Source: Brachynemurus nebulosus (Eukaryota > Arthropoda > Insecta > Neuroptera > Myrmeleontidae). Taken from it: a DNA stretch of 64,000 nucleotides. The notes below the pieces were generated by a model that saw only the letters and a list, made by a program, of their open reading frames with translations, did not search any database and was not told where the DNA came from. The DNA lies in NCBI GenBank assembly GCA_035578155.1, contig JAPWDM010000003.1, forward strand, positions 67,944,142 through 68,008,141, given 5' to 3'. The position numbers were made by a program, and so were the translations under genes. Positions 48,466 through 60,235 of the stretch are shown piece after piece. Each line of letters starts with the position of its first letter. Position 1 is the first letter of the stretch.

Positions 48466-51400
48466 CTATGTATTTTAGGTCCGGAATTACTAAAAAAAAT
48501 ATTGTCAATAAACGGATATAAAAACAAACATTGAGAAGTTAAAATAACATTTTACCAAAAAATCAATAGAGCGCTATTCTTTTTTGATATTATGGCAAAC
48601 TTTTTTTTTGCTATCGAACCACCAGGAACAAATAAAAATTTATTAACTTTTTATATTATTTCGTATTTGTTTCTATTCTCCATTATGTAAATATGTATGT
48701 ATATGAATGAATGAACAATAAATACAGTTTTGTCCAAAATAAAAAAAAGAAATTCGAAAATGATTCTGTTTGAATTGAATTATGAGTTGTTAGTTTTACC
48801 ACGGACTACTGTATGCATACGCTAAACATAGATTCGCGATATTAACCGTGATATATATGTTTGCGCACTAAAAAAAAAAAAAAAAAAAAAAGAAAAAAAA
48901 TTGAACAAGGGAAAAAAATTTATTAATGAACCACTGTATATATATTTTTTTTTATTCGTTAGTCTATTGTTTCATCGCTTTAATACAACGATACTCTGTA
49001 TGCATATATAGTCTGTGGTGTCTGTATTGGTACCGTAGAGACACTTAACTTTACCGCATGGAAGAAGGAAAGGTGTATAATATTGTAAAGAAAGGAGCAT
49101 TTCCCAAAATACTGATCAACATATTATGAATATTAAACGTGCGTATTATGAATGACGTCATTTTGTAAATAAACAACGGTTTTAATTAAATTAAAACATT
49201 GCTATTGCTTTTAAAATAATATATTTAGTAAAAACATAAACAATTAATTATGTAATTATTTTTAATATCTTTTCTATTTGATCAACCCCTTAAGAATGCT
49301 GTTCGACTCTTTTATCAGTTAATTTTTCGAATTCTTAATTTTCTACTAAATTATTGTATTTTTAACGATGCTTAAAAAGAATATTATAAATTACTATAGC
49401 CTGAAAACAAAAATTGCTTAGATTAATCGATTATTTACAATTTATAACTATTTCTGTTTGTACATATTTTGTTAATGGCCGATATGGACAAAGTATCCAA
49501 TGGCCAATTGTTTTTTAATAAAAAAAAAAAACTATTTCTGTAAAAAGATTACGTCTTGGTTTATAATTTTCCATCACTAATAAGACATATCTTTTTGGTA
49601 AGAGTGGACACCTTATTATAAACCTGTTTTTTTAAATGAAAAATTTAGAAAAATTAACAAATTTTCCCTAGAAATGGTTACATTTATTGATAAATACAGT
49701 ATTTGCTTACCCAAATATTATATTTATGGAGTATTGTGTTTATTAATATTGTTTTAAACTTAATTTTTTGTAGGACTCGATCTTGTGTGCATATTTGTAC
49801 GTGTTTTAGTGTCTATTTATTCTTTGGTTTTTTATTTTTTGTGGTACATTCAAACGAATCTACGTATTCATTCTAACATATTATATTATATTATATTTTG
49901 TCTCTCTCTTAAGAAATAGTCTCCATCCATATTCTTCTATATCAATGCTTTACCGTAATTTTTGATTAAAATTTGAATAAAATTTTAATATTTAACTGTT
50001 TTAATGAAATCAATTGATAAAAATCTTTGATCTAACTCAGAAATAAATTTTCCAAAGACTTAAGGGGATATTTGCCAAAAAACATCAAAAATCGACCTTT
50101 ATTATTATTTTTTTTTATACAAATAAATATTTTTTTAAAAAACTAAATATAGGTACAACATTGTTTCTACATTTTTCCACCTTGATGGTTTCTCGCGTTC
50201 TAAAATCCCCTGTGAACCAAAATAAAAAAATCAAGAATTTTCTGAAAATATACATATTTATACAGAAGTTATGGCACTAACTAGAATCTAAGAAAAATAA
50301 AAAAATAAAAAACCAGCGAAAAATCGCATTTTGAAAATAAATTTTCAAAAATCACCGCTTTTTCTAGACTATAAACAGCCGCCATTTTTGAAAATATATT
50401 ATGGAACCAAAAGATCTTAGTTCCTGCCAAAATGACGGTATCGAGGAATAATATATACTTTGATTTATGTCGATATCTCAAAACTTTTTGAAATACATAA
50501 GGAACCATGTCAAAAAACGTACTTTCGAGAAAAAAGCATTTAAAGTTTTTTATTTAAATTGAATTATAGTAAAGTCCGTGCACTAAAATGCCTATACCTT
50601 TTGGATTTTTCATTTTTTTTAAATTAAATTTTAGGAGAATATTTTTAACACCTTAAGGAACATAATTATGAAGAAAAAAATCGATTAATTAATTTTTTTT
50701 TTTTAGTGAATCTCCCCTTCAATTCCATCTATGTTTTTTCGTGAAATACGAAAGATAACGTAAAATTGTGAAATATACCACTGTTTTTCACACTTTGTTT
50801 TTAATCACAAGTAATATCTAACAATGGAACGTAACAGATTCCAAATGTTGAGCAATTACTCCAATCGCTATAGATATTCATATTAAAATACAATATTTTT
50901 ACCGTTTGTACTATAGAATTCGCGGTTGTGATGAACGTGCGAAGCCAATAACAAAAATACGTAAAATAAAGAGAATTTTTTTTTTTAAATCGAGTGTTTT
51001 AATTTGTGTTTAAAGTTTTTTAAACACAAAATTAATGTGCTATATAGTTAAAGTTAGGTGTATTGACGGTCAAAAAAAAGGGACAAAAAACAGTAAAATA
51101 CGAGTTATATATTCAAAATAATAAACAAAAACGTGACTAAACAAAACCGAACAACTAACGCCAACGTTAACGCTATGTAAAATTATGTAATGTATAAAAT
51201 ATTTATGCATTATTTATTAAAAAGCTTTATATACTGCAAAACTAATGTTTACCTAAATTTGTTTTTATTTTAATTAAATGTAAAAAAAAATTAAACACTT
51301 CATAACGGTAAATAACATACATAACTGAATGAAGTTAGATTTTTTTTTTTGGTTTTGGTTGACGTTATCGTTGATATTTCAGTGCATTGCGCATGACGAA

Positions 51401-51636
51401 ATAATAACCTAACGAACGTCAGTTCAACCATAATTCTTATCGCAGAATATGTTAACTGAGAACGCGAAAAATATCCCTGTTGCACCATTCTGTGCAACAT
51501 AGCAAATTGTCCTTTCTGGCAATCAAAAATCTTTGAAATAAAACTTGATTGGGACATACTTACTAGTAAAACTGAATTAGTACAATGATATGTATCTGTC
51601 TGCGCTCTGGATTTCAACACCCGCTATAAATGTATC

Positions 51637-52200
51637 AGTTTTTTAACGAATTTTCGAATCGAAAATTCAGCTATTATAGTCACCGCCATGACGCCGCGAC
51701 TTGAGTTCGGGACTGTGACAGAAATTTGTTTTGAAGTCCCTGGTAACCAAAAATGATATTCAACTACACGGAGAAATTCCTATAAAAATTACTGTGCTCA
51801 TACTACAATCGACGTGTAACAGGCGAACATATTCAATTTTGTACGGTAAAATTATAAAAATTATAGTTATATTATTGTAATTTTTATAATTTTATCGTAC
51901 AAAAATTGGATATGTTCGCCTGTTACACGTCGATTGTAGTATGAGCACAGTAATTTTTATAGGAATTTTCTCTCCGTGTAAAACATGGTTTTTGTGGTCA
52001 TTTTTCGTGAAAAAAATTACTCTCTAGGTAAAGTTTCCCCAAATTCAGAAATTTTTGGGACATTCATTTACATCATTGGAACGAGGGGAAAAATTCTTTA
52101 ATCTAAACTAGTTTCCGAGAGAATCTAATTTCTGTAAACGAAAATTAGCCATATTATGCAGCATGCTGTGACAGGGCTATTTTAATTTTTCTCGAAAATT
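51637..52200 (-). mobile_element. TAGCGAA-family repeat, minus strand, split by a palindromic MITE
   Basis: Right-end modules (AACGAATTTTCG, CAGCTATTATAGTCACCGCC, TTCGGGACTGTGACAGAAAT) come first and left-end modules (GCAGCATGCTGTGACAGGGC) last, so the copy is on the minus strand. It is interrupted by the MITE at 51767-51978. A further left-end fragment of the family in plus orientation lies at about 51470-51545. No ORF. Confidence 0.72.
51767..51978. mobile_element. 212-bp almost perfect palindromic MITE
   Basis: TA (51765-51766) then CACGGAGAAATTCCTATAAA; right end TTTATAGGAATTTTCTCTCCGTG with TA (51979-51980). Both arms, about 95 bp, are almost exact complements (AATCGACGTGTAACAGGCGA / TCGCCTGTTACACGTCGATT), with a few unpaired bases at the centre. 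The low arm divergence implies recent insertion or arm homogenisation. Confidence 0.92.
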
Positions 52201-52544
52201 AGTAGTATACATATATAGAATAATATTTTAAAATCTAGTTAATGTGATTTTTTCGCATCTTTACAGTAGTGTAACAAAAATTTGAAAAATGGAGAGCCTT
52301 TCATGTGGAGGACTTTTGTGTTAAAATTTTCCTATTTTTGTTCAAAAATGCATTTTTCGAGCAGAAAAGAAAAGAAAAGAAAATCGGCCCGTTTTTGTGA
52401 GGAATTTACTATTAATTGGGGTACGCGTCCCAGTACCCCAATATAAATCCAGCTCTGTTGCCCGTCAAATGATAGGTGCATGTGGAGTTAAATTTGAAAA
52501 GGTTTACTATGATAAAAACACAAACTTTAGCGAGGCAATTAGAT

Positions 52545-52550
52545 TTTATT
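52545..52550 (-). terminator. poly(A) signal AATAAA of Kazal-like gene 1
   Basis: AATAAA on the minus strand lies 28 bases after the stop codon of the gene at 52578-53066, a normal position for a short 3' UTR. Confidence 0.7.
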
Positions 52551-52577
52551 TGAAAAAAATGTGATTTTCAATTCTTA

Positions 52578-53066
52578 TTAAATACAAGCACCTTCTGACA
52601 CCTTCGTCCAGCTCAGCATGTCCTCTAAACATTGATGATATTCTAACATGCATGAGTTAGCAAAGGTCTTTTCATTGCCAAATTTATTTTCGGCACACAC
52701 AGGTCGATGAATAGCCGGACATATTTTCTGACAATTTACGTGCTTTTTTTGAAATGTTTTACAATCCATATGTTCGGTTAATATTTGCCATTTTTTACCA
52801 CTTTTGCATTCCCTAATTTCGAACTCACATGTACTGGCGAATGTTTCATGTTTTTCTGGCTCGTCTATGGGACTAGCACACAATGGCGCGTAGATTAGTG
52901 TACATGGTTTTTCACAATGATCAGCTGACGAGATTTGGAAAGAAATGGCTAAAAAAAAAACAAACGAAAAATAAAAAAAAACCGGTCAGTTACTAAAAAA
53001 CAAAAGAGTATAGTGATTGATAAAATACTTACTAAATGTTAGCAATAAAATTAAAATGGCCTTCAT
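52578..53066 (-). CDS. secreted double Kazal-domain protein, gene 1
   Basis: Two exons on the minus strand: 53066-53033 and 52948-52578, joined across an 84-bp GTAAGT...TTTAG intron in phase 1. The 134-aa product begins MKAILILLLTFTISFQISSA, a clear signal peptide with predicted cleavage before DHCEK. Mature part: Kazal-like domain 1 with cysteines 23, 27, 35, 52, 59, 74 and domain 2 with 84, 88, 96, 111, 118, 133. Both follow C-x3-C-x7-C, then T-F-x-x-x-C, C-x6-C and a conserved W. Predicted P1 residues are Leu29 and Ala90, which in active Kazal inhibitors would suit chymotrypsin- or elastase-like serine proteases; that is inference. The C3-C4 loop is longer than in classical Kazal domains, so a non-inhibitory role is possible. 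The start was chosen because it gives the signal peptide and follows a TATA box by about 45 bases. Paralogous to the genes at 57933 and 61334. Confidence 0.9.
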
Positions 53067-53109
53067 TTTGAGTGGATTTTGTAGAAATACGACGAATTTG
53101 TTTTGAATT

Positions 53110-53119
53110 CTTTTATATA
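53110..53119 (-). promoter_or_regulatory. TATA box of Kazal-like gene 1
   Basis: TATATAAAAG on the minus strand, 44 bases before the ATG, predicting a very short 5' UTR. The identical decamer precedes gene 3 at 61267. Confidence 0.75.
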
Positions 53120-53349
53120 TTGTACGGAAATAATTTCACCCATTTGACATTATGTAATAAATAAACTTCACGTTATCAAGAAATTAAAATTATCATTTCA
53201 TACTGATGAAAATTGTTTATATGAATTTAACTATTTACAGTCCCTTATTTGGAACATATAACTTTAAATATTTTTTAGCTATACTCCATTTCAAATACAA
53301 TTGATCATGAGTCATCGTTAAAAAATTATATAATTCTTATATTCGAAAC

Positions 53350-54168
53350 GGTGTCCGGACAATCGCACCCACTGACAATCGCTCCCAGTTTTATATTCTC
53401 AATGGGTGTAAAAAGGGTGTCCGGACAATCGTCATCACTGACAATCGCCCCCCGTTTTATTATTTTAGGTCGTTGTAGAGAGGAACTTGTTTCTACATAT
53501 TATTTAACGAGAGGGCATTAGTAATAAAATTTTACAAGTTAGTTTTACACTGGAACAAAATAGGTATTATATTAAAAAATGTATCAAATATTTTAAAACA
53601 GAAATCTCATTATGTTTCTATTTGAATGTTTATATGAATCGAAATGTGGAATTACTTATAAATGTGGAACAAATGTTATAATTTCAAAAATATTGCAGTT
53701 TTAACTATCGCGTCCAGGAAGCCGCATTTCTTTTTACATATCGTCAGCTGAGTATTGGTTTGTACCAAGTCAGTTTTTTAAATATCTTTTCCGATGGCGG
53801 TTTCGGCTTCCTCAATGGCCAAAACTAACAAAACAACTATCTAGAAAAAATGTTTAAAAAGTTGACTTGGTACAAACCAATACTCAGCTGACGATATGCC
53901 TGTATAACTTTTTAAATGACGTCAGTTAGATAAAAGTTAATTTACTGAAATCTTTATATTTGCTTTTCTTACATACTGACACACAGTATTATCATCTAAG
54001 TTTACTTACACGGCCAGGTATAAACAAACTAATATACTGGGGGCGACTGTCACTGGTGGTGATTAACATCTGGTCAAATATAATGAGTCATAGAGCCAGG
54101 TATAAACAAATTTAGGGGTTGGGGGCGATTGTCGTACTTTTTCAGTTGGGGGCGATTGTCATATATTC
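53350..54168 (-). mobile_element. 9-bp-TSD element (Mutator-like?), copy 2, with nested MITE
   Basis: Perfect 9-bp duplication ATTCGAAAC (53341-53349, 54169-54177). Ends GGTGTCCGGACAATCGC and GCGATTGTCATATATTC match copy 1 at 25749 in reverse. The interior is homologous throughout (GGTCGTTGTAGAGAGGAAC; GGTTGGGGGCGATTGTCG). It holds a 152-bp insertion at 53743. No ORF. It begins about 230 bp upstream of the TATA box of Kazal-like gene 1. Confidence 0.88.
53743..53894. mobile_element. TA-target MITE nested in the 9-bp-TSD element
   Basis: TCGTCAGCTGAGTATTGGTT continues to TGTACCAAGTCA; the right end is its exact complement, a TIR of about 32 bp. TA at 53741-53742 and 53895-53896. The related element at 25749 has an uninterrupted site here (TTTTTACATATGTCTGTAT on its minus strand), proving insertion with a TA duplication. 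152 bp. Confidence 0.92.
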
Positions 54169-54177
54169 ATTCGAAAC

Positions 54178-55586
54178 AACTCGATCTTCTATTCTTTTCT
54201 AAAAACAAATTGTAAATTTAAAATTTATGTAAGTGCAATAATGAAAGAGATAAAGCCAAGAAAACGGAAATTACTTAAATTTATAAGTGATGAATCATGG
54301 TTAAATTTAAGTGAAATGGAACATATGTAAAAAGATTGAAGTTTGGTCTGTTTGGAATTTAAGAAATTGTAGCTCCACTCCACTGCTTATCTGACTACAT
54401 ATATTAGGATCTTGTTCGTAATTAATCTAAAGCAAATAGTGTTAATAAAAATAATTTTTTGGTCCAAGGAAATATTTCTTTGACTACATAAAAATAAATT
54501 TTCTTTGATTCAAGAAATATTTGTTTAAAAATTCAAAGAAATTGTTAATTAGTTGTTAGGTAAGGATAAAAATATTCAAATAATTAAAAATATTTATGAA
54601 AATCATAAAATTATTTTTCGTTTTAGCTTTACTGTTTGTTATTTTGCATTTATGTATAAACTTAACTGTGAAAAAATTTGACTATTAGCGTAGTTTTAAG
54701 GGTTTAAAAAAACTAAAAAAATTATATTCTGATAAATAACAAAATAACAAAATTTCTTTGATAACCTTTTCACAAGTTTGCAACGACATTGAAAACTTTA
54801 AATTTACAAGTCTACGAATGCAATAAAAAATTTTTGATCGACAATATTTTTTTTTTTTTTTTTTGCAATTTGCATCCACAAGGATTTAGGACTTTTAAGC
54901 GTTTTCACAAAATTTCGTAAAGATCGGATGTTTTGTTCGAGAGTAATCGTATGGACAAGTACACACATGTATAAAATTTTGGGATTTTAGGGCCAAGTTT
55001 CACCATGACTCTCGCTCTAATGGGTATTGAAAAATAATTTTATGATCTGTCATGAATATTTTCATTTATTTGAATATTTTTATCCTTCCTAAAGATCGGA
55101 TGTTTCGTTCGAGAGTTATCGTGTGGACACACTCATACCTATATATAAAATTTTGAGGTTCTAGCTTGGGACGTTTCACCATGTCACTCGCTGTAATAGC
55201 TCAGTTTTTTCATATAAACCACATTTTAATATGGGAGTACCTGAATTATGTGTATGTGTTAAAATAGTGAAGTATTATTGTTGTTGTAGAATACAAGAAT
55301 TTCACTCGTTCATTTTCTTGTATAACAAAATTTTGTAGATAATAAGTTATTTTGCCCATTTATCATGTATTTCTCCCCCGGTATGGTGAGGCTTATATTC
55401 AGAGATTAATTATTTCACATATTGTGGTCAGAATGAAGAAGACATTAGTTTTGAAAATTTCCTCTTATCTTCCATTAAAACAAAATGAAATTATACGAAA
55501 GTTTAGAATATGTTCAACACACCAAGTTGACTACTTAATATTTATTTAACTTTAAAAATATAACATTTGCTTGTTTTATACTAATA
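54178..55586. other. no supported gene; TAGCGAA-family fragments
   Basis: AT-rich. Right-half fragments of the TAGCGAA family occur twice (about 54900-55030 and 55095-55210: AAAGATCGGATGTTTCGTTC, GAGAGTTATCGTGTGGACA). A 29-codon ATG frame at 54241-54330 (rich in K and R) is too short to support. Confidence 0.5.
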
Positions 55587-56152
55587 CTAGCCGACGTCGT
55601 TCGCGTGACGCATTGTTATAAAATCAATGTGAAGTATATATATATATATATATAAGTGTAGGTAATAATTATATAGAACTTGCATAGAACAATAATTTTT
55701 GCGTAATGCATGGACATATTCAAAATGGTTTTTATATTTTCCCAAGGGAAGGAGACATTTTCCCGGAGTAAAAAGTATCATATATATGATATATGTTGAC
55801 CCAGGTAATAAGTTAACACCAGACCAAATTTCATCAAAATCCGTTTTATGGTTTTTGTGTAATGAGTACATATGCTCAAAATGGTTTTTCTATTTTCCCG
55901 TGAGAATGAGACATTTTCCTGGAGTAAAAAGTATCTTAGATGTTGACTAAGGTAATAAGTTATCGTTATACCAAATTTCATTAAAATCCGTTGAGTAGTT
56001 TTTCTTAATGCGTGAACAGACAGACAAAAATTTTAAAAATCGTCCTTTTGATATCAACATCGATAACTATTTACAGTACCAGTACAATTTTCAAAAAATA
56101 TTCCATGTACAGAAATGGTCTCGTTATAGTTTTATTATACTATGTATACAGA
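55587..56152 (-). mobile_element. short non-autonomous Helitron, minus strand
   Basis: On the minus strand it starts TCTGTATACATAGTATAATA and ends GCGAACGACGTCGGCTAG followed by T: a TC start, a GC-rich hairpin and a CTAG end inserted before T, without TIR or TSD, as in Helitrons. It contains two imperfect direct repeats of about 147 bp (TTTTTACTCC, GGGAAAATAGAAAAACC) and a small (TA)n. 566 bp, no Rep/helicase. Sister copy at 62015 in opposite orientation. Confidence 0.85.
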
Positions 56153-56330
56153 TTATTCAGAGGCAATGTGTTTGTTTGTTTATATAAATATAAGAAATCA
56201 CTGAACTGGATCAATTTTGAAAATTCACTTACCGCTACAAAACTAAATTTTGCAGGCAAGGCATTGACTTCATTTAATTCGTACAAAATTAGTATTTTAT
56301 AAACAAGATCGGTGAACACTAAGCTATTTG

Positions 56331-56590
56331 GATTTGTTGCTTTCGAGACTTAAAGATTCCTGAACAATTTCGATTTCGTGTCTGTTTGTTCGTCCGTATG
56401 TGTACGAAGATCCCACTAACAATAAGTGACGGAATTTCGAAACTATTCGATCATTTCTGATGAAATTGTTAGATGGCCCACGACGAATTTCATCGCAATC
56501 GGAGCATGGTAGCCACAACGCTACCGGAAAATCCAATTAAATGTCGATATCTTACTACTAATCCCAATTCGCTCAAATTTTGAGAGTATT
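56331..56590 (+). repeat. dispersed repeat with GTGTCTGTTTGTTCGTCC tract, copy 3 (partial)
   Basis: Shares CTTTCGAGACT, a GTGTCTGTTTGTTCGTCCG tract, AACTATTCGATCATTT and CAATCGGAGCA with the copy at 27100; both ends are missing. Confidence 0.6.
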
Positions 56591-56596
56591 TGGAGC

Positions 56597-56905
56597 AGGG
56601 CCGGACCTAGCCTAAGTGGCGCCCTGGTTAGGATCAAAAAATGGCGCCTGCTAGGTAAAGCGCCTGACTAGCAACCAAGAGATCTGGGTTCGAGTCCCAG
56701 CCGATCCAGTTTGATAATTTTTCAAATATTATGTGAATTTTAATTAACATAATGAATTGGTCATACATACCAGAGTAAATCGAGCGTTCAAGTATCAGCT
56801 AAACCTGGACATTAAGTCAACATATGAATATTGGTGTATGTATAAATACGAACAACAGTTCGTCATACATTAATAATGTTTTACAGGCATTCGATAACAT
56901 TTGAA
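56597..56905 (+). mobile_element. hAT-like end fused to a SINE-like element
   Basis: CAGGGCCGGACCTAGCC (hAT-like left end) runs after about 50 bp into a truncated tRNA-like segment (anticodon arm CCTGACTAGCAACCAAG, B box GGTTCGAGTCCC at about 56687) followed by a SINE linker and body in plus orientation, ending GATAACATTTGAAATTAAAAA. The A box is missing. The junction looks like an insertion or deletion between two repeats. Confidence 0.7.
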
Positions 56906-57858
56906 ATTAAAAATTCTGGAAGTAAATTGAGAAAAAAATACTGCTGTTTAATTTTATATAGGTAACTTACTTCAAAGTGTGTTAACGAAAGTACTGAGAA
57001 ATAAACTACGAACTTTACGTCTGTATATTTAATTTTAGTATTTTGTCTAGATAAAATATTGAATTTTTTAAAAGAAACATTTTTTAAAGCTAAAGTGGGC
57101 CCACGATACGGTACTTGACTGTAATCAAAATTTGTTTTAAATGTTGAATAATTTTATGTATTATCCTTAAATATGTTCAATTTTAGCAGTGACAAATAAA
57201 AATATTCTTTAGTTTTTTAAAAATTCTATTTTGAAAATTATAAATTTTTAGCCTTTATTTAAATGACTAAAACGCACCGAGATATTAAAATGACGTCACG
57301 ATTTATAAGCTTTATATATGAATACTATAGACAAGATAGACGATATGTATATAAATATGACTACCCTAGATAAATTGTTTATGACAACCAGTCATATACA
57401 TGTTAATTATGTTGGTAATGCTTTGTACAATTATAGAACCATAGATATAGAACCGTGTACAGATGACTGAAGTGACATCTGTTTGAGTTAAATCGTGACG
57501 TCACTGCACACGTCACTACGCCAAGTCGTTTTTCGCGCCAATTTGTTCATTTAAAATTAAACTGTGGTTTTTTGATAATTTTTATAAAATTTATCAAAGA
57601 TTAACTAATTCATACGTAAAAACAAACCATTTTGAATCTTTTTTTAATAGCAGTCAAGTACCCTATTGATTCAATATCTGAGACGTAATAAGAATTGAAC
57701 AAAATTTGTTCTTTCCCTTTTGTAAATTCGAAGAAATGTTTATCAAAAGATTAAAACAATTGTAGATAATTACAATTTTTATTACGACGGGGTTTTTATC
57801 ATTGTAGAGCTCTTTAAAAAAATCGATTAATTGAGGAAAGTTTATCAATTATTTCAAA
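56906..57858. other. non-coding DNA upstream of Kazal-like gene 2
   Basis: AT-rich sequence without repeats that I recognise or coding signal. GTGACGTCACT at about 57494 is a palindromic CRE-like word, but nothing shows that it acts on the gene 440 bases downstream. Confidence 0.5.
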
Positions 57859-57866
57859 TATAAATA
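57859..57866 (+). promoter_or_regulatory. probable TATA box of Kazal-like gene 2
   Basis: TATAAATA, 74 bases before the ATG. A start site about 30 bases later would leave a 5' UTR of about 45 bases. Weaker match than the TATATAAAAG of genes 1 and 3. Confidence 0.5.
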
Positions 57867-57932
57867 ATTCACAAGACACACTATTTGAACGTATTTAAAA
57901 TTTCCATTTTGTTTCATTAATTTCTAAGAAAT

Positions 57933-58411
57933 ATGAGATCAAAAATTCTTCTATTTGGTAAATATTATTTATACGAGTACTTTATTGTACAAATGTAAAA
58001 AAAAGAAATTAAAATTCTCCTTTTTTTTCAGCATTCTTTATCACAACGTGTTACGCAGAAGAAACCAGCTGTGACGATCTCTCAGATTGCAACGCTGAAT
58101 ATGCTCCAGTGTGTGCAGAAAATTTAGCAGGTGAAAAAATCACTTTCCCAAATTCGTGTGTCTTTACGAGAGAATCTTGTGAAGAACCTGAAGAGAAATG
58201 GATGATTATAAATACGGGTAAATGTTCACCAAATTCTGAACGAAAACGACGCCAAAATATTGATGATTGTAAGAAGGATTGCCCGAATGTGAACAGTCCA
58301 ATTTGCGCGACCGATGGTCGATTTACCACCACATTTAAAAATCAATGTATTATGGATAATTTTAATTGTCCCACACCAAGGTTTCGAAAAATTCACGATG
58401 GGCCTTGTTAA
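57933..58411 (+). CDS. secreted double Kazal-domain protein with furin-like site, gene 2
   Basis: Exon 1 57933-57957 and exon 2 58032-58411, joined across a 74-bp phase-1 intron (GGTAAA ... TTTTTTTTCAG). The 134-aa product starts with signal peptide MRSKILLFAFFITTCYA, cleaved before EETSC. Domain 1 cysteines are 22, 28, 36, 51, 58, 73; domain 2 are 88, 92, 100, 114, 121, 134. Predicted P1 residues are Ala30 and Asn94; Asn at P1 is unusual for a serine-protease inhibitor. Between the domains lies ERKRRQN (78-84): RKRR is a furin-type processing site and the following Gln could cyclise, so the precursor may be cut into two single-domain peptides. The other two genes lack this. Same length and exon layout as gene 1, so clearly paralogous. 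Substrate and tissue are unknown. Confidence 0.9.
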
Positions 58412-58439
58412 ATAACTTTATATGTATATATATGTACAA

Positions 58440-58445
58440 AATAAA
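58440..58445 (+). terminator. poly(A) signal AATAAA of Kazal-like gene 2
   Basis: AATAAA 29 bases after the stop codon, the same spacing as in gene 1. Confidence 0.7.
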
Positions 58446-58808
58446 TATATATATGTAAGTATACATTTTGTTATCTTATTTGCATAGTGTTTGGTGCTCC
58501 CACCATAATTTCAAGGCCACAGAAAAGTACTAATATGAACTATAGACTTAAGGTGGTAGTCTAATTCAGTGAATTCAGAATTTTGGTTGTATTTTTAGAC
58601 CAATTAAAAAAGAGAATTCTTACTGTTCTGTTTTAACATATATGTAGATATGTTTCTGGGCTGGAACTCAGTAGATGGAACTCAAGATTTTATATTGACC
58701 AGGTCAAAAAAAAAAGTTGTCAAGGAAAACACGTTTAAGGTTTTGAACAAACTTTAAGGTTGTCGCAATAGCTTACGTTACATGAACATTGAAGCTAACA
58801 CGACTGTA

Positions 58809-59809
58809 CACAGTGAAAAAATTTGTGTTAAAATTAACACATTTCACATATCCAGAACGGTTCACTCAATTTTTTGTGTTATTTTAAAACAAAGCATATA
58901 TGTCGAATCTATACACAAGATTTGTGTCAATGATTGAACACCCAAGAGGACATACATTTTGTGTTAATTTTTCAGATTTATCAGATCTAGTTGTTAAACT
59001 TTTTTATTCAATATTTTACTTCCATTGCAGCTTAAGATATTTGGTCAAAAATTATAACGAATTTGTTCATATATATTATTATAAATGAGACTCAAAGAAC
59101 GCAAAGTAAATCAGTTCTTTGTAACAATTCTTATTTGTGTCCATATATATCTACGAAAATATATATAATAAAAAAGCTGAGAGTAGTTCTTATTATTAAA
59201 CAAAGCCGAAAAATTGTAAGTTTTTTCAGTTATTTACAAATATAGTTTTATTAAACTTTTAAAAATGAAACGATTTTCTTACATTTTAAGGTTATTTTGT
59301 TACAGATTCAGTTAAAAAAAAATCATATAGGCTTATTTGAGATTGTATTATATAATATACAATTTTATTGTACATGTAAGTAAGCTTACATGATTTTTTG
59401 TAACTGAATCGGTAACAAAATGACCTTAAAATTTAAGAAAATTGTTTCATTTTTAAACGTTTAATAAAACTATATTCGTCAATAACTGAAAAAACTTATA
59501 ATTTTTCGGTTGTGTTTAATAATAAGAACTACTCTCATCTTTTTTATTATATATATATATTTTGATAGATATATATTCTGATATAATTTATGTACTTATA
59601 ACATTCTTTTGCTCTATACAAATATTATGTTACTTCTTTGTTGTTCAAAACAGGTTAACATTTTTATTCTGTTAAATCGAAATTTGTGTTAATATTTTCA
59701 TTTAACACAAACACGAAAGGTTACATTAACGCAGAGTTGTGTTACTTATTTAACACAAAAATTTTAACCACTAGTTTTTTTTTTACACAGAACAAATTTT
59801 TTTTCTGTG
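58809..59809 (-). mobile_element. TA-target foldback MITE, CACAGTAAAAAA family, copy 2
   Basis: TA (58807-58808) then CACAGTGAAAAAATTTGTG; right end CACAGAACAAATTTTTTTTC, then TGTG and TA (59810-59811). It matches the 6976 element in reverse over its length and has the same central near-palindrome (arms about 59160-59345 and 59365-59550). 1001 bp. It occupies much of the interval between Kazal-like genes 2 and 3. Confidence 0.87.
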
Positions 59810-60235
59810 TAGCGATTTTGAAAATTTCGATTTTCATAGCCAGTACAGAAAATAAAGGGGCTAATTCTACACCGAAAAATTAGCTGTAAAAATCTCTTTT
59901 TTCAAAATTCATTTATTTTTAGTTACGGCACATGGTAGTATAAAGTCTAGCATAAAGCAGCACAACCTTTTCTTATTTGAAAAAAAGAAAATGGCGCCGT
60001 TAACTTGATCGGCATAGTTGTTTTCTGAACTGGAATACCGCCTTAAACTTTTCTGTTTGATTTCTTACTATTTACAGAAGAGTTGAACTTTTGCTCAGTT
60101 CGGTTTGACATAAAACTGATAAAGTAAATAATAAAATTAAGAAGCAAAAAGCCAATGAAAATAAGCAATTACATACTATATAAATGTTAGTAAAAAAAGA
60201 TCATCTGACAATAATCAAGGGAAGTTGTATACCTA

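Noticed and set aside
54241..54330. 29-codon ATG frame rich in Lys and Arg
   Set aside because: Too short, no conserved motif; expected by chance in this much DNA.
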